From Sorex araneus (taxonomy: Eukaryota > Chordata > Mammalia > Eulipotyphla > Soricidae), in contig NC_073305.1 of NCBI RefSeq assembly GCF_027595985.1, positions 173,401,209 to 173,465,208 of the forward strand: a stretch of 64,000 nt of DNA, written 5' to 3'. The notes beneath the pieces were generated by a model. That model had not been told where the DNA came from. It did not search any database and was given only the letters and a program-made list of their open reading frames with translations. The position numbers and the translations under genes were made by a program. This document shows, one piece after another, positions 1-8,600 of this stretch. Each line of letters begins with the position of its first letter. Position 1 is the first letter of the stretch.

Positions 1-46
1 AGGAGTGACCCCTGTGCATTGATGGGTGTGACCCAAAAAGAAAAAA
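1..46 (+). mobile_element. SOR-A SINE, 3' end only
   Basis: The window opens inside a SINE. Visible are the last part of the body (aggagtgacccctgtgcat), the conserved gtgtgacccaaaaag motif and an A-rich tail. The head lies outside the window. Confidence 0.85.
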
Positions 47-207
47 CAATTAAAGAGTTTTTGACATTTCTTAAGCATGATACAGTGGATTCTACACAGT
101 CATCAAGTGCAGCTTCTCTCCAAGAACCTGTCTGCCATCCTGTAGTTCTAGACCATACTGTACTGCTTTCAACTTCCTTTTAACAGCTGAAGGAAATCTA
201 TAAAATG

Positions 208-905
208 CATTGAAATTGATTAGATAACAAAGTTTCAATATTAAAATTGATAAGATTTAAAAAATCAAGTTTTTAATGTGAAAATTATTGTCTTACACAA
301 GATTGTGATGTCCTTGTCTTAGGATTTACAAAGCTGTTTTGTTGCTAGTTGAGCCTTCTGATTTTTTCTGTTTTTGTTTGCTGAGTTTAGTGGCTTTTTA
401 TGTTACTTTTCCATCTCGTTTGGTGTGCTCCCATTGGAACTTCAGTTTTATGTAACTAGGAGGTGTTCATGGACTTCAGAACCTATGGTCTGGACCAATG
501 AGTTGACATGGCAGTGATCGTGGGAGGTGGGCATGGTTGTCGAGATTTCCAGAAGTATGATGGGGGAGGCTGTCTGCCTCCATTATAAGAAAACTACAGA
601 GTTTTCAGCCTAGACACCAAGGTACCTGAAATTTTTCCCGCTCTCTGCAGAGAGTATTAGTGAAGCTGTGAAGCTGAGTGCTAGACATGGCTGCAGCAGT
701 GGGGTGTGAGTGCAGCTGCCAGGGCTTTTTCTGGGTGAGTATCTGGCCCACCCCTATTCTGGGTTCACCCCAGAATTTTCAGATGGGAGAGACCAAGTTT
801 TCCCTTGAATTTTAGCTGTTTGGCTTGAAGCTCCTCAGAGATTTAGTTGTGAGTCAGTAGAGCAGGGCTGATGAGTCAGTCAACATGGAGGCTGCTCATA
901 ATATT
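208..905 (+). repeat. Interspersed repeat family X, copy 1
   Basis: About 700 bases align, with moderate divergence, to 27698-28620; shared landmarks include attgaaattgattagataac, gttgctagttgagcctt and ccaatgagttgacatg. Parts also match 10770-11590, 55130-55710 and 60289-61090. The 27.7 kb copy ends in an A-rich tail, suggesting a retroposon or the 3' region of a LINE. All five copies point the same way. The family is not identified; an ERV origin is not excluded. Confidence 0.6.
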
Positions 906-975
906 CTTTAAGTGATCTAGAAAAACGGAACAGTTGCTATGTTAGATTCAAAATCATTAAAAAAAATCATATATT

Positions 976-1163
976 GGGCCCAAGTGATCATATAGCAGGT
1001 CTAATGCTTGCTTTGCACACAGTGGATGGGATTCCATCTTCGCCACTACATGAGGTTGCCCGAGCACTAGTGGCTGATCCTTAAACTCAGAGCCAGGAGT
1101 AAGCTCTGAGCATCACCCTCCATGTATGCTCTTCCCCCCACCCCTAACAAAACAAAATAAAAT
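976..1163 (+). mobile_element. Divergent tRNA-SINE
   Basis: Starts gggcccaagtgatcatatag, with a decayed pol III head, then ctcagagccaggagtaagc and an A-rich tail (aacaaaacaaaataaaa). It is an old relative of the SOR-A copies, far more diverged than 5390-5566. Confidence 0.65.
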
Positions 1164-1485
1164 TCAGTTCTTGTTTGGTTTACTCGTAGTTTATGGCAAG
1201 TATATATCAGTATAAAAGATTCCATCTAGTTTGACTTTTAGTGTTTACTTATAAACTTTACTAGACTGAAAATGTCTTGAGGTATGCTGTTATGTCTAAT
1301 ATCATTTTTATTTATTACATATCAGTATTCACATTAAAATTGTATTAAAATTGACAAGCCTATGCAATGTTTTTAAACAGAAAATGTTTTCAATTACAAA
1401 AACTATTTTCGACAACAATGAGATATAAACATAATAAATTAAATTTCTGAAAGCTAGAATTGATCTGTTTTCTTTTTATAAACAG
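1164..1485 (+). other. Intron, 3' part
   Basis: AT-rich intronic sequence without recognisable repeats. It ends in a good acceptor: a T-rich tract (tctgttttctttttataaacag) directly before the exon at 1486. Confidence 0.5.
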
Positions 1486-1573
1486 GTCTTTCTGGACGAT
1501 CCCCAACAATAGAATTTACACCACAACTTATTCATAAAGAGCTAGAAAAAGTAGACTTAAGTCAGTATGTACG
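1486..1573 (+). CDS. Internal coding exon of an unidentified plus-strand gene
   Basis: The 88-base exon is bounded by a pyrimidine-rich acceptor ending ttataaacag and the donor ACG|gtgagt. The only open frame has two leading bases completing a codon, 28 complete codons reading LSGRSPTIEFTPQ..., and two trailing bases. The trailing CG joins the first G of the exon at 2552 to restore an Arg codon, so phases agree. The 5' exons lie outside the window. The peptide is hydrophilic with no signal peptide or membrane segment. I could not assign it to a family. Confidence 0.8.
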
Positions 1574-1684
1574 GTGAGTTTTTAATAAGCATAACTAACA
1601 TAGATATCTACACTAGCATAATATTGGATATATTGCCAATAAGTGGTTCCTAAACTATTGAATACTTAAAATAAAATATTTAGT

Positions 1685-1900
1685 ATGCATTGCACTGTAG
1701 CACTGTCATCCCATTGTTCATCGATTTGCTCAAGTGGGCACCAGTAACGTCTCCATTATGAGACTTGTGATTACCATTTTTGGCATATCGAATACAGGTA
1801 GCCACAGGTAGCTTGCCAGGGTCTGCTGCTCGGGCAGGATACTCTTGGTAGCTTGCCAGGCTCTTGGAAAGGGACAGAGGAATCAAACCTGGGTCGGCCA
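1685..1900 (-). mobile_element. SOR-R SINE, minus, head truncated
   Basis: Read on the minus strand it contains the B-box region (gacccaggtttgattcc), gagagcctggcaagctacc-type body, atatgccaaaaatgg and an RTE-like 3' end with a gctacagtgcaatgc tail. The A-box half of the head is missing. Confidence 0.85.
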
Positions 1901-2197
1901 CAAACATAAAAAATAAAAATTTGTTACTTGTCATCTTGATGTCTTTACTATGATTCCTAAAAACCTACATATTTAGTCCTACAGTAAGAGGAACACAGCA
2001 CTAAAGCCCTTCTGAAATGAAAGGGTAGAAATAAAATGAATGACATCTTCCAGAGAATGAACAATCTCTTAAAGTGGATAGTTTCTATGTCAACCTTAAA
2101 TAAAGTGTTTTTTTTTTAATTTTATTGAAAAGCACACAGGGCTCAATATTTAGTATACCTTCAAAATATCTAATTTCTTCAAAATACATTGTTTTCT

Positions 2198-2446
2198 GAG
2201 CTGGAGCGATAGCACAGCGGTAGGGCATTTGCCTTGCACAAGGCCGTCATGGGCTCGATTCCTCCGCCCCTCTCGGAGAGCCCAGCAAGCTACCAGAAGT
2301 ATCTCGCCTGCATGGCAGGGCCTGGCAAGCTACTCATGGCGTATTTGATATGCCAAAAACAGTAACAACAAGTCTCACGATGGAGACATTACTAGTGCCC
2401 GCTTGAGCAAATCGATGACCAATGGGATGACAGTAATACAGTGATA
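2198..2446 (+). mobile_element. SOR-R SINE, full length
   Basis: Complete head (gagctggagcgatagcacag, B box gggctcgattcct), body, atatgccaaaaacagtaaca, and tail gatgacagtaatacagtgata. It lies in the intron about 100 bases upstream of the exon at 2552. Confidence 0.9.
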
Positions 2447-2551
2447 TATTTTATGTGACTAAGGAGCTGCTAATATAATTTTAAATTAGGTTCTAAAATA
2501 GATTTCATCCAAGAATTCCTCAAATAATTGATTTTAATGTTTTACATGAAG

Positions 2552-2735
2552 GAAAACAGATACTGATTCTATACTGCAAACAGAAGAGCTCAATCAGCAG
2601 TATGCAATGGAAAAGTCAGAGGAGGTCCATCAGTTCCGACAGTACAGGGACAGAGTACTCAGTGTTCGAGATACTGACCAAGAGCAACGGGGTAGAAAAA
2701 ACAGTGAAGTCCTGGAGATGTATGCAAGCATGCGG
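2552..2735 (+). CDS. Internal coding exon of the same gene
   Basis: The 184-base exon has acceptor ...ttttacatgaag|G and donor CGG|gtgagt. The first base completes the Arg codon from the previous exon; 61 full codons follow, including TDSILQTEELNQQYAMEK, EEVHQFRQYRDRV and NSEVLEMYASMR. It ends in phase 0, matching the exon at 6000 (and also the candidate exon at 8538). Regular spacing of Glu, Arg and Gln with hydrophobic residues suggests alpha-helical coiled coil. The nearby minus-strand gtaag at 2752 is treated as chance. Confidence 0.85.
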
Positions 2736-2884
2736 GTGAGTCTAAAAGAACTTACCCTAATCACAGTTGGAAAATCTGTCTTATTAAAAACAAATTTATA
2801 GAATCATGTAGGAGATTTAATTCTGGACTGAGGATTTGATTTTATTGGTCTTTATGCTTATTTTGATTCTGAGCCTTGCTGGTT

Positions 2885-3030
2885 TTTGTTGTTGTTGTTG
2901 TTGTTGTTTGTTTTTGGGTCACACCCGGCGATACACAGGGTTACTCCTGGCTCATGCACTCAGGAATTACTCCTGGCGGTGCTTGGGGGACCATATGAGA
3001 TGCTGGGAATCCAACCCAGGGTTATTATGA
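2885..3030 (-). mobile_element. SOR-A SINE, minus, head truncated
   Basis: On the plus strand a (GTT)n stretch at 2887-2908, the degenerate A-tail, precedes gggtcacacccggcgat, then actcctggctcatgcactca and ccatatgagatgctggg. The tRNA-like head is absent. Confidence 0.85.
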
Positions 3031-3105
3031 GTCAAAATTAATTTTCTGTTCATATATAGTTTAGACAAGATCAGGTACATTCAGAGTTGGTATGGCCATA
3101 GAAAT

Positions 3106-3510
3106 GGGCTGGAGCGACAGCACAGCAGGTAAGGTGTTTGCCTTGCACATGGCCCACCCAGGTTCGATTCCTCTGCCCCTCTCTGAGAGCCTAGCAATCT
3201 ATCGAGAGTATCTTGCCTGCACGGTGGAGACTGGCAAGCTACTCGTGGTGTATGGCATATCACGCATGGTAATATGCCAAAAACTCCAGCCCTTGACTTG
3301 CTGTTTTTATCACTATTCGTATGTTTTGTGATATAGTTTGAGATTAATGAACCATCATGATGCTCTGCTCCAATTTTGTCTCAGGATTACGTTGGATATT
3401 TGGAGTTTTGTGAAAACAGTAACAAGTCTCATGGAGACTTTTCTGGTGCCCTCTGGAGCAAACCGATGAGCAAGGAGATGATAGTGATACAATGACAGTG
3501 ATATAGTTTA
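3106..3510 (+). mobile_element. SOR-R SINE interrupted by an L1 fragment
   Basis: The head and first half run from 3106 to about 3284 and the second half (aaaacagtaacaagtctcat ... caatgacagtgatata) from 3406 to 3510. The inserted 120 bases are L1 ORF2 sequence in minus orientation. Confidence 0.8.
3285..3405 (-). mobile_element. L1 ORF2 fragment plus 9 bases of SINE head, minus
   Basis: The reverse complement is about 87% identical by eye to 3838-3990. It includes the same join between L1 ORF2 sequence and the first bases of a SINE head (ctccagc on the plus strand). Both ends are truncated and there is no poly(A). Confidence 0.7.
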
Positions 3511-3837
3511 GATTCTTGAAAATATTTTCAAGTTTTTTATACTGATGTACTTATATAATAATTAATGGAAAACACCTCTAAGAATGTTTTTCTCAGCTAG
3601 GCTATCACTCTTATTTAAAAGAGGACTAAAAAGACTTATAAAGAGCTTTTCAGACAAATAACAACCAAATGAATCACTTCCAAACTTGCCTCAGAAAGTA
3701 CGGGAATATTAACAGTAGGAAAAGATATTACATTTGTAAGCACGAGGATACTTTTAAAAATCACATAAAATGTGGTTCTGGGGCCTGTATTCAATGCGAA
3801 CTATAATAATTTTAATGAAACTTAAAAATAGAACAAA
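3511..3837. other. Intronic, nothing recognised
   Basis: AT-rich sequence between the interrupted SINE and the L1 fragment. I see no exon with usable splice sites and no known repeat. Confidence 0.4.
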
Positions 3838-3983
3838 TGTCACAGAAATTTTTATGGAAGAACAAAATAACTCCAAATATCCAAGGTAATCCTGAGACAA
3901 AATCAGAGCACAGCATCATGATGGCTCATCAATCTCAAACTATATCACAAAGCATAGCAATAGTGATAAAAAAACAAGGCAGG
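3838..3983 (+). mobile_element. L1 ORF2 fragment, plus
   Basis: Translates as KFLWKNKITPN..., corresponding to the part of L1 ORF2 with the KFIWKNKRP-type motif downstream of the reverse transcriptase core. It is truncated at both ends and runs directly into a SINE head at 3984. Confidence 0.7.
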
Positions 3984-5200
3984 AGCTGGAGTGATAGCAC
4001 AGGAGGTAGGGCATTTGCCTTGCATTTGAGATGCTCTTGAAAGCATTCCACACTGCTCTCTTTCTTCCTCCTGCGCAGTTCTGGCACCAAGTCGTTCTTC
4101 ATGTTGAGTTCTCGACCTAGGTACACATAGTGGCTACGTTCGGAGATATTCATTCCATTAAGAGCAAATGGAACATCAGGGACGAGTTCGTTTTTCATGA
4201 ACATTGTCTTGGTGAGACTCAGCTGCCGTCCGACCTTTCCACACTCAGAGTCGAAGTTGGCCAACATTTGTTCCGCTTGGCTAATGTTTGGTGTTATGAG
4301 AATAATGTCATCAGCGAAGCAGAGGTAGTGTAGTTGCCTACTGTCTATCTTCACTCCCATTCTTTCCCATTCCAATTGTCACATGTTCTCGAGGGTGGTA
4401 GAGAAGTGTTTCAGTGAAATGGCATCACCTTTCGAACCCCTCTCTTTATGTCAATGATCACTTCCTTGTAGAATGGTGAGATCCAGGTGGTGAATCCGTA
4501 ATACAGTTTGTGGACGATCTTGATGTTCTGAGTTTGAATGCCCTGTTTGGCTAGGGCTTCGATGACGACTTTAGTCTCAACAGAATCAAAGGCCTTCTTT
4601 AAATTGATGAACATTAGACAGAGTGGCATCTTGAACTCTCGAGAAACTTCAATGAGCTTGGTCACTGTGTGGATATGGTTGATGATGCTGAATCTTTTTC
4701 GGAACCTGGCTTGCTCGCATGGTTGTCCTTTGTCTAGTGTTCTACCTATTCTATTCAGGATGACTCGAGTGAACAACTTGTAGACAATAGACAACAGGTA
4801 GATTGAACCATAGTTGCCAATGTTGTCAATGTCTCTCTTCTTGTACAACAGAACAGTCCTGCTGGTTTTCCATTGGGACGGAAACTTGCATATGGGCAGG
4901 TAGCGTATGAAGAGCTAAGCAGTGTATTGACAAGTACTGGTGGCAGATTCTTCAGGTGTTTGAGTCTGACCTTGTCTGGACCAGGTGCAGCCAACCCAAG
5001 TTCAATTTCTCCATTCCTTTTGGAGAGCCCAGCAAGCCACCATTAGTATCCCGCCCTCATGGCAGATCCTGGCAAGCTCCCCGTGGTGTATTCGATATGG
5101 CAAAAACTGTAACAAGTCTCACAATGGAGGCATTACTGATGTCCGCTCGAGCAAATCAACGAACAATGGAATCACAGTGATCACAGTGATACAGTAAACA
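3984..5200 (+). mobile_element. SOR-R SINE split by an RTE fragment
   Basis: The head (gagctggagtgatagcacag ... tttgccttgca) occupies 3984-4030. The remainder starts near 4984 (tgcagccaacccaagttc) and ends with cacagtgatcacagtgata at about 5195. The two parts are collinear in the SINE consensus; a possible 4-base duplication (tgca) flanks the intervening RTE segment. Confidence 0.8.
4031..4983 (-). pseudogene. RTE-clade reverse transcriptase fragment, degenerate
   Basis: The minus strand encodes consecutive pieces of a reverse transcriptase in different frames: GPDKVRLKHLKNLPPVLVNT (about 4990-4930), YKLFTRVILNRIGRTLDKGQ with FRKRFSIINHIHTVTKLIEV (about 4830-4660), FINLKKAFDSVET, and LCFADDIILITPNISQAEQM (about 4330-4270) followed by YVYLGRELNM. 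Motif order is that of RTE elements, not L1. It is dead: there are frameshifts between the pieces, a stop region around 4375-4411, and Asn where the motif A catalytic Asp is expected (FINLKKAFD), while FADD is kept. The apurinic endonuclease part and the 3' end are both missing. The wording strongly recalls nematode RTE proteins. Confidence 0.85.
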
Positions 5201-5389
5201 TGTTTAACTACACATTTCAATGTGTAAAAACCTTTATAAATTTAGGGTTGTTTTTGGAAGGGTGGGTTTGTAGATTTTGTATTTTGATTTGTTTGTTTTG
5301 TTTTGCTCTTTATAAATTTGAGGGTATCTTAGGGAGATGTGTTTGTGAGTTTTGTGTTTAATAATTTTAGTAGCAAGAATAAAGTTAAA

Positions 5390-5566
5390 GGGGCCAGAGT
5401 GATAGCACAGCAGGTAGTGCATTTGCCTTGCACGCAGCCGACCCGGGTTCAATCCCCGGTATCCCATATGGTCCCCTAAGCACTGCCAGGAGCAATTCCT
5501 GAGTGCAATGCCAGGAGTAACCCCTGAGGATCACTGGGTGTGACCCAAAAAGCAAAAAAAAAAGAC
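5390..5566 (+). mobile_element. SOR-A SINE, complete, with target duplication
   Basis: Full element from ggggccagagtgatagcaca through B box gggttcaatcc to gtgtgacccaaaaagc and poly(A). It is flanked by a perfect 14-base duplication, agaataaagttaaa, at 5376-5389 and 5567-5580. Confidence 0.95.
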
Positions 5567-5580
5567 AGAATAAAGTTAAA

Positions 5581-5999
5581 AATGACAAATTGGATAGGTG
5601 TTATTTGGATATTTTTCAACTTTATTCGAAGATATGGTTTGCTAGGGCTCAACTATGTGTAGTAACTTACATTGATCACAATTAATATTGGCATACATAG
5701 GGCTGTGTATTTTTGTAACAAATATTTAAACTAATTGAAAACAGATAGTCGCTCTTTCAAAGTCCCTACTATTTCTTCTTCCTCTTTTTATTCTTCTATT
5801 TACCATTATGCAACCATATCATGTACCCTTTTTGCTTATATCTTATGTGTCGATGAACACACGAGACTAAAACCTGATTTTCATCATTTCTCAATAATTT
5901 CCCCACATGAATCTATTGGCATTAAATTCGCATATTTTATGGCAAAGAAACCTGGATCAGTGGACATGATTACATTCTTGGGTTTTTGCTTTAAATTAG
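5581..5999 (+). other. Intron, 3' part
   Basis: AT-rich sequence without recognised repeats, ending in the acceptor ggtttttgctttaaattag before the terminal exon. Confidence 0.5.
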
Positions 6000-6182
6000 G
6001 ATGCCTTAGATGATTACCGGCAAAAGGTCTTCAGCATTCGGGAAGAATACAGAAACAAGCTATTGGAAACTGAGCGCCTAAGGTTGGAGGAGTTAGCTGC
6101 ACACGAGGCAGCGATGCGGGCAGAGACTGAAAAGAAGCTCCAGTCCGATGCACAGAAGAAAAAGAAAAAACAGAAGAAATAA
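6000..6182 (+). CDS. Terminal coding exon, charged coiled-coil C-terminus
   Basis: The exon starts after a clear acceptor (tttttgctttaaattag) in phase 0 and has 60 codons to TAA at 6180-6182. Visible pieces are DALDDYRQKVFSIREEYR, LLETERLRLEELAAHEAAMR and a tail of alternating Lys and Gln (KKKKKQKK). Glu, Arg, Leu and Ala content points to a continuous alpha helix. With the two upstream exons about 150 C-terminal residues are visible, with no membrane segment. A cilium or cytoskeleton-associated coiled-coil protein is possible but unproven; I give no symbol. Confidence 0.85.
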   Translation, partial: DALDDYRQKVFSIREEYRNKLLETERLRLEELAAHEAAMRAETEKKLQSDAQKKKKKQKK

Positions 6183-6440
6183 TCAGGAGCTGTCCAACCC
6201 GATCTCTTTGAAAGAGAATGTGTTTCTTATCCAATTTGTGATGACCTATGACTTTGTCTATAGATGGAACACTAAGCCAATTAAAAACAGAAGGTGCCCT
6301 ATCTTGAAAATAGTTTAGGCATGTTAAAGTTAATTTTTTCTTAGAAACTACTTTTTGAAGTCATTAAAAGTTAGCTTGAAAAATTTAATTAAAGATTGCC
6401 TTATGATATTTAGATTACAATAAAACTTAAGTTGCTCATT
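6183..6440 (+). other. 3' UTR of the charged coiled-coil gene
   Basis: Repeat-free sequence from the stop codon through the polyadenylation signal at 6419. The end is set approximately 15-20 bases downstream of the signal. Confidence 0.7.
6419..6424 (+). promoter_or_regulatory. Polyadenylation signal AATAAA
   Basis: A canonical hexamer 237 bases after the TAA stop, followed by the T/G-containing stretch gttgctcattttgg. Alternative ATTAAA hexamers occur nearby upstream. Confidence 0.75.
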
Positions 6441-6481
6441 TTGGACTATAATGTAAGCTTTCGTTAAAACTTAAATCAACA

Positions 6482-6655
6482 GGGGCCAAAGGGAGAGTGA
6501 CGTGGTTAGGGCTCTTTCCTTGCTCTCAGCAGATCTGGTTCAAGCCCTAGGACCCAGTATAGTTGATAGAGCCTGACAGAAGTGGTCCTTGAGCACAGAG
6601 CCAGGAGAAAGTGCTGAACACAGGTGGGTGTGAGTCCCAAACAAGACGAAACAAA
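6482..6655 (+). mobile_element. Divergent tRNA-SINE
   Basis: Decayed head (ggggccaaagggagagtgac), ggtccttgagcacagagcca and a tail region ggtgggtgtgagtcccaaac. It is much older than the SOR-A copy at 6740. Confidence 0.65.
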
Positions 6656-7232
6656 AGTCATAATCAATGGGAGCTGGAGTTGGTTAAAGGCAAGTGGCAA
6701 TTTGCCACTACATGGATGGATATGGAAAGTGTCACGCTGGGGGCCAGAGCGATAGCACAGCGGGTAGGGCGTTTGTCTTGCACGCGGCCGACCCGGGTTC
6801 GATCCCCGGCATCCCATATGGTCCCCCCAAGCACTGCCAGGAGTAATTCCTGAGTGCAAAGCCAGGAGTAACCCCCTGAGCATCGCTGGGTGTGACCCAA
6901 AAAGCAAAAAAAAAAAAAAAAGTGTCACGCTGAGTGATGTGAGAAGAGGAAAAGGTACACAATGAATGATGTATCTCATGTGTGATATGAAAAAACATAG
7001 GCAGGAAATAACAAATGCCCAGGGGCAACAATGTGAAAACTGGTTTACAGAGTAGAGCATACAATAGCGGGGCCAGGGTAGGGAGGAGGGGAATTGTAGT
7101 GAAGGTTAACACTTAGTGGTAGAGGGAAGCAATACTGATGCAGGGAGTGGAGCTGGGAACAGGGTAAGAAAGAAACTATCATTGACAATATTGTAAATCA
7201 GGGTGCCTTGATTAAAATTTTAAAATACAAAT
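6656..7232 (+). mobile_element. L1 3' end (ORF2 C-terminus and 3' UTR), plus
   Basis: Contains a decayed ORF2 C-terminal region (FATTWMDMESVTLSDV type, interrupted by the SINE at 6740). A 3' UTR-like segment follows, ending gtaaatcagggtgccttgat then ATTAAAATTTTAAAATACA. The 5' end is truncated. Confidence 0.7.
6740..6918 (+). mobile_element. SOR-A SINE nested in L1
   Basis: Complete element, close to consensus, with B box gggttcgatcc and poly(A). A target duplication aaagtgtcacgctg (6726-6739 and 6919-6932) interrupts the L1 sequence, so the SINE is younger than the L1. Confidence 0.95.
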
Positions 7233-7281
7233 TATTGAATGTGTTCATTAATTTGATTGCAGTTATAATTTCACAAAGTAT

Positions 7282-7529
7282 CACTGGCACTGTCACAGTC
7301 ATCCTGTTGCTCATCGATTTACTCGAGCGGGCACCAGTAACATCTCCACTATGAGACTTTTTATTGTTTTTGGCATATCAAATACATCACGGGTACCTTG
7401 CCAGGCTCTACCGTGCGGGCAAGATATTCTCGGTAGCTTGCCAGGCTCTCCGAGAGGGGTGGAGGAATCGAACATGGGTCGGCCACCTGCAAGGCAAATG
7501 CCCTATCCGCTGTGCTATGGCTCCAGCCC
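7282..7529 (-). mobile_element. SOR-R SINE, minus, with target duplication
   Basis: Full-length minus copy whose head ends at gggctggagccatagc (minus reading) and whose 3' end contains the RTE-like peptide segment. A 12-base duplication ttcacaaagtat flanks it at 7270-7281 and 7530-7541. Confidence 0.93.
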
Positions 7530-7541
7530 TTCACAAAGTAT

Positions 7542-8205
7542 ACATATATAGTTTAAGTAAAATATAATATGTAAATATCTAAGTATACAAAAGCCAATAA
7601 AAATAAAGTAATAATCACAATAATAATTATGGTGTATTGTGAGATTTATAAATAAATATAAATAAAATGCATGACATAACCATTCAAAGAAGGGAGATGT
7701 AAGTACATCTTTGCAATGTTTTTAAATAGAAAACGTTAGAAATGCATTCAAGTGAGGGCTGTGACAGCTTCCATAAGAATACTATAGTAAAATCCAAAAC
7801 AAAGGTAAGATGTCATTAGTGAAATGCAGTACTCATAAGTCGAGTAATCAAAACATAGGTTGGAACTAAAGAAGGAAAAGAAAGGAAACTGAAAAGAACA
7901 GAAAAACATAAATAGGCAATTGATTTAGCAAGGTATTTTATAGTAAACGCAAAATACATTTCCTAACTTTTGAAATAAGGAAAAAAACTAAATTATTATA
8001 GTGAAACACTATACCTATCAGTAACTAACAATAAAGTAGCTTCAAATAGGACTTATTTGCAGTTGATTTTTAATTGTGAGTCAAGTATTTGGCATATGAC
8101 TGCTATTGGTTCTATTTTACAAAATGTTTAACAACCCTTGATAAATTTCCAAAGATGGTAATATCTAGCCTTCTTTTATTATACACAATAATTATGTACC
8201 TGAAA
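7542..8205. other. No gene or repeat recognised
   Basis: Very AT-rich, A-skewed sequence. No exon with convincing splice sites and no known repeat was found. Confidence 0.4.
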
Positions 8206-8446
8206 TCACTGTGTCACTGTATCATTGTCATCCCGATATTTATCGATTTACTCAAGTGGGTGCCAGTACATTCTCCATTCATCCCAGCCCTAAGATTTCA
8301 GAAGCCTCTCCTTTCTCTTTTCAGGGTCAGGGGAATGTTATCCTGTTATTGTTACTGTTACTGTATTTGGCATATTGAATACACCACAGGGAGCTTGCCA
8401 GGCTCTTCCGTGCAGGCAGGATACTCTCAGTAGCTTGTCGGGCTCT
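8206..8446 (-). mobile_element. RTE-type 3' end, long form, minus
   Basis: Shares the SOR-R 3' segments but also has the extra block seen at 13270-13581 and 19728-20267: the minus strand reads ccctgaccctgaaaagag and gaggcttctgaaatcttagg. It is rearranged at its high-coordinate end, where a perfect palindrome starts. Confidence 0.7.
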
Positions 8447-8496
8447 CTGAGAGGTATATATATATACATATATATGTATATATATATACCTCTCAG
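8447..8496. repeat. Perfect 50-base palindrome
   Basis: The sequence from ctgagaggtatata to tatacctctcag equals its own reverse complement over 50 bases with no spacer (checked base by base). The centre is catatatatg. It sits exactly at the truncated end of the RTE segment and could extrude as a cruciform. Confidence 0.95.
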
Positions 8497-8537
8497 ATAT
8501 ATATATATATTTCCCTTTATGATGATGTGTCGCACAG

Positions 8538-8600
8538 CTGCGAAGTGGTCACACAGTCCAGGAATATGTTCCTGAAATACTCGGTAAAACTCAAAAGTAT
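8538..8600 (+). CDS. Candidate coding exon, phase 0 to phase 0
   Basis: A 63-base segment between an acceptor (tttccctttatgatgatgtgtcgcacag) and donor TAT|gtaagt is open for 21 codons: LRSGHTVQEYVPEILGK then TQKY. Phase matches the end of the exon at 2735 and the starts of 11772 and 12351. It could belong to an alternative 3' end of the upstream gene or to a different gene. The acceptor lies only 40 bases past the RTE palindrome. The evidence is splice signals plus an open frame only. Confidence 0.45.

Noticed and set aside
2200..2300. tRNA genes at SINE heads
   Set aside because: A and B boxes are present in many SINE heads, but the acceptor-stem and anticodon arms do not fold as complete tRNAs and each head continues into a SINE body.
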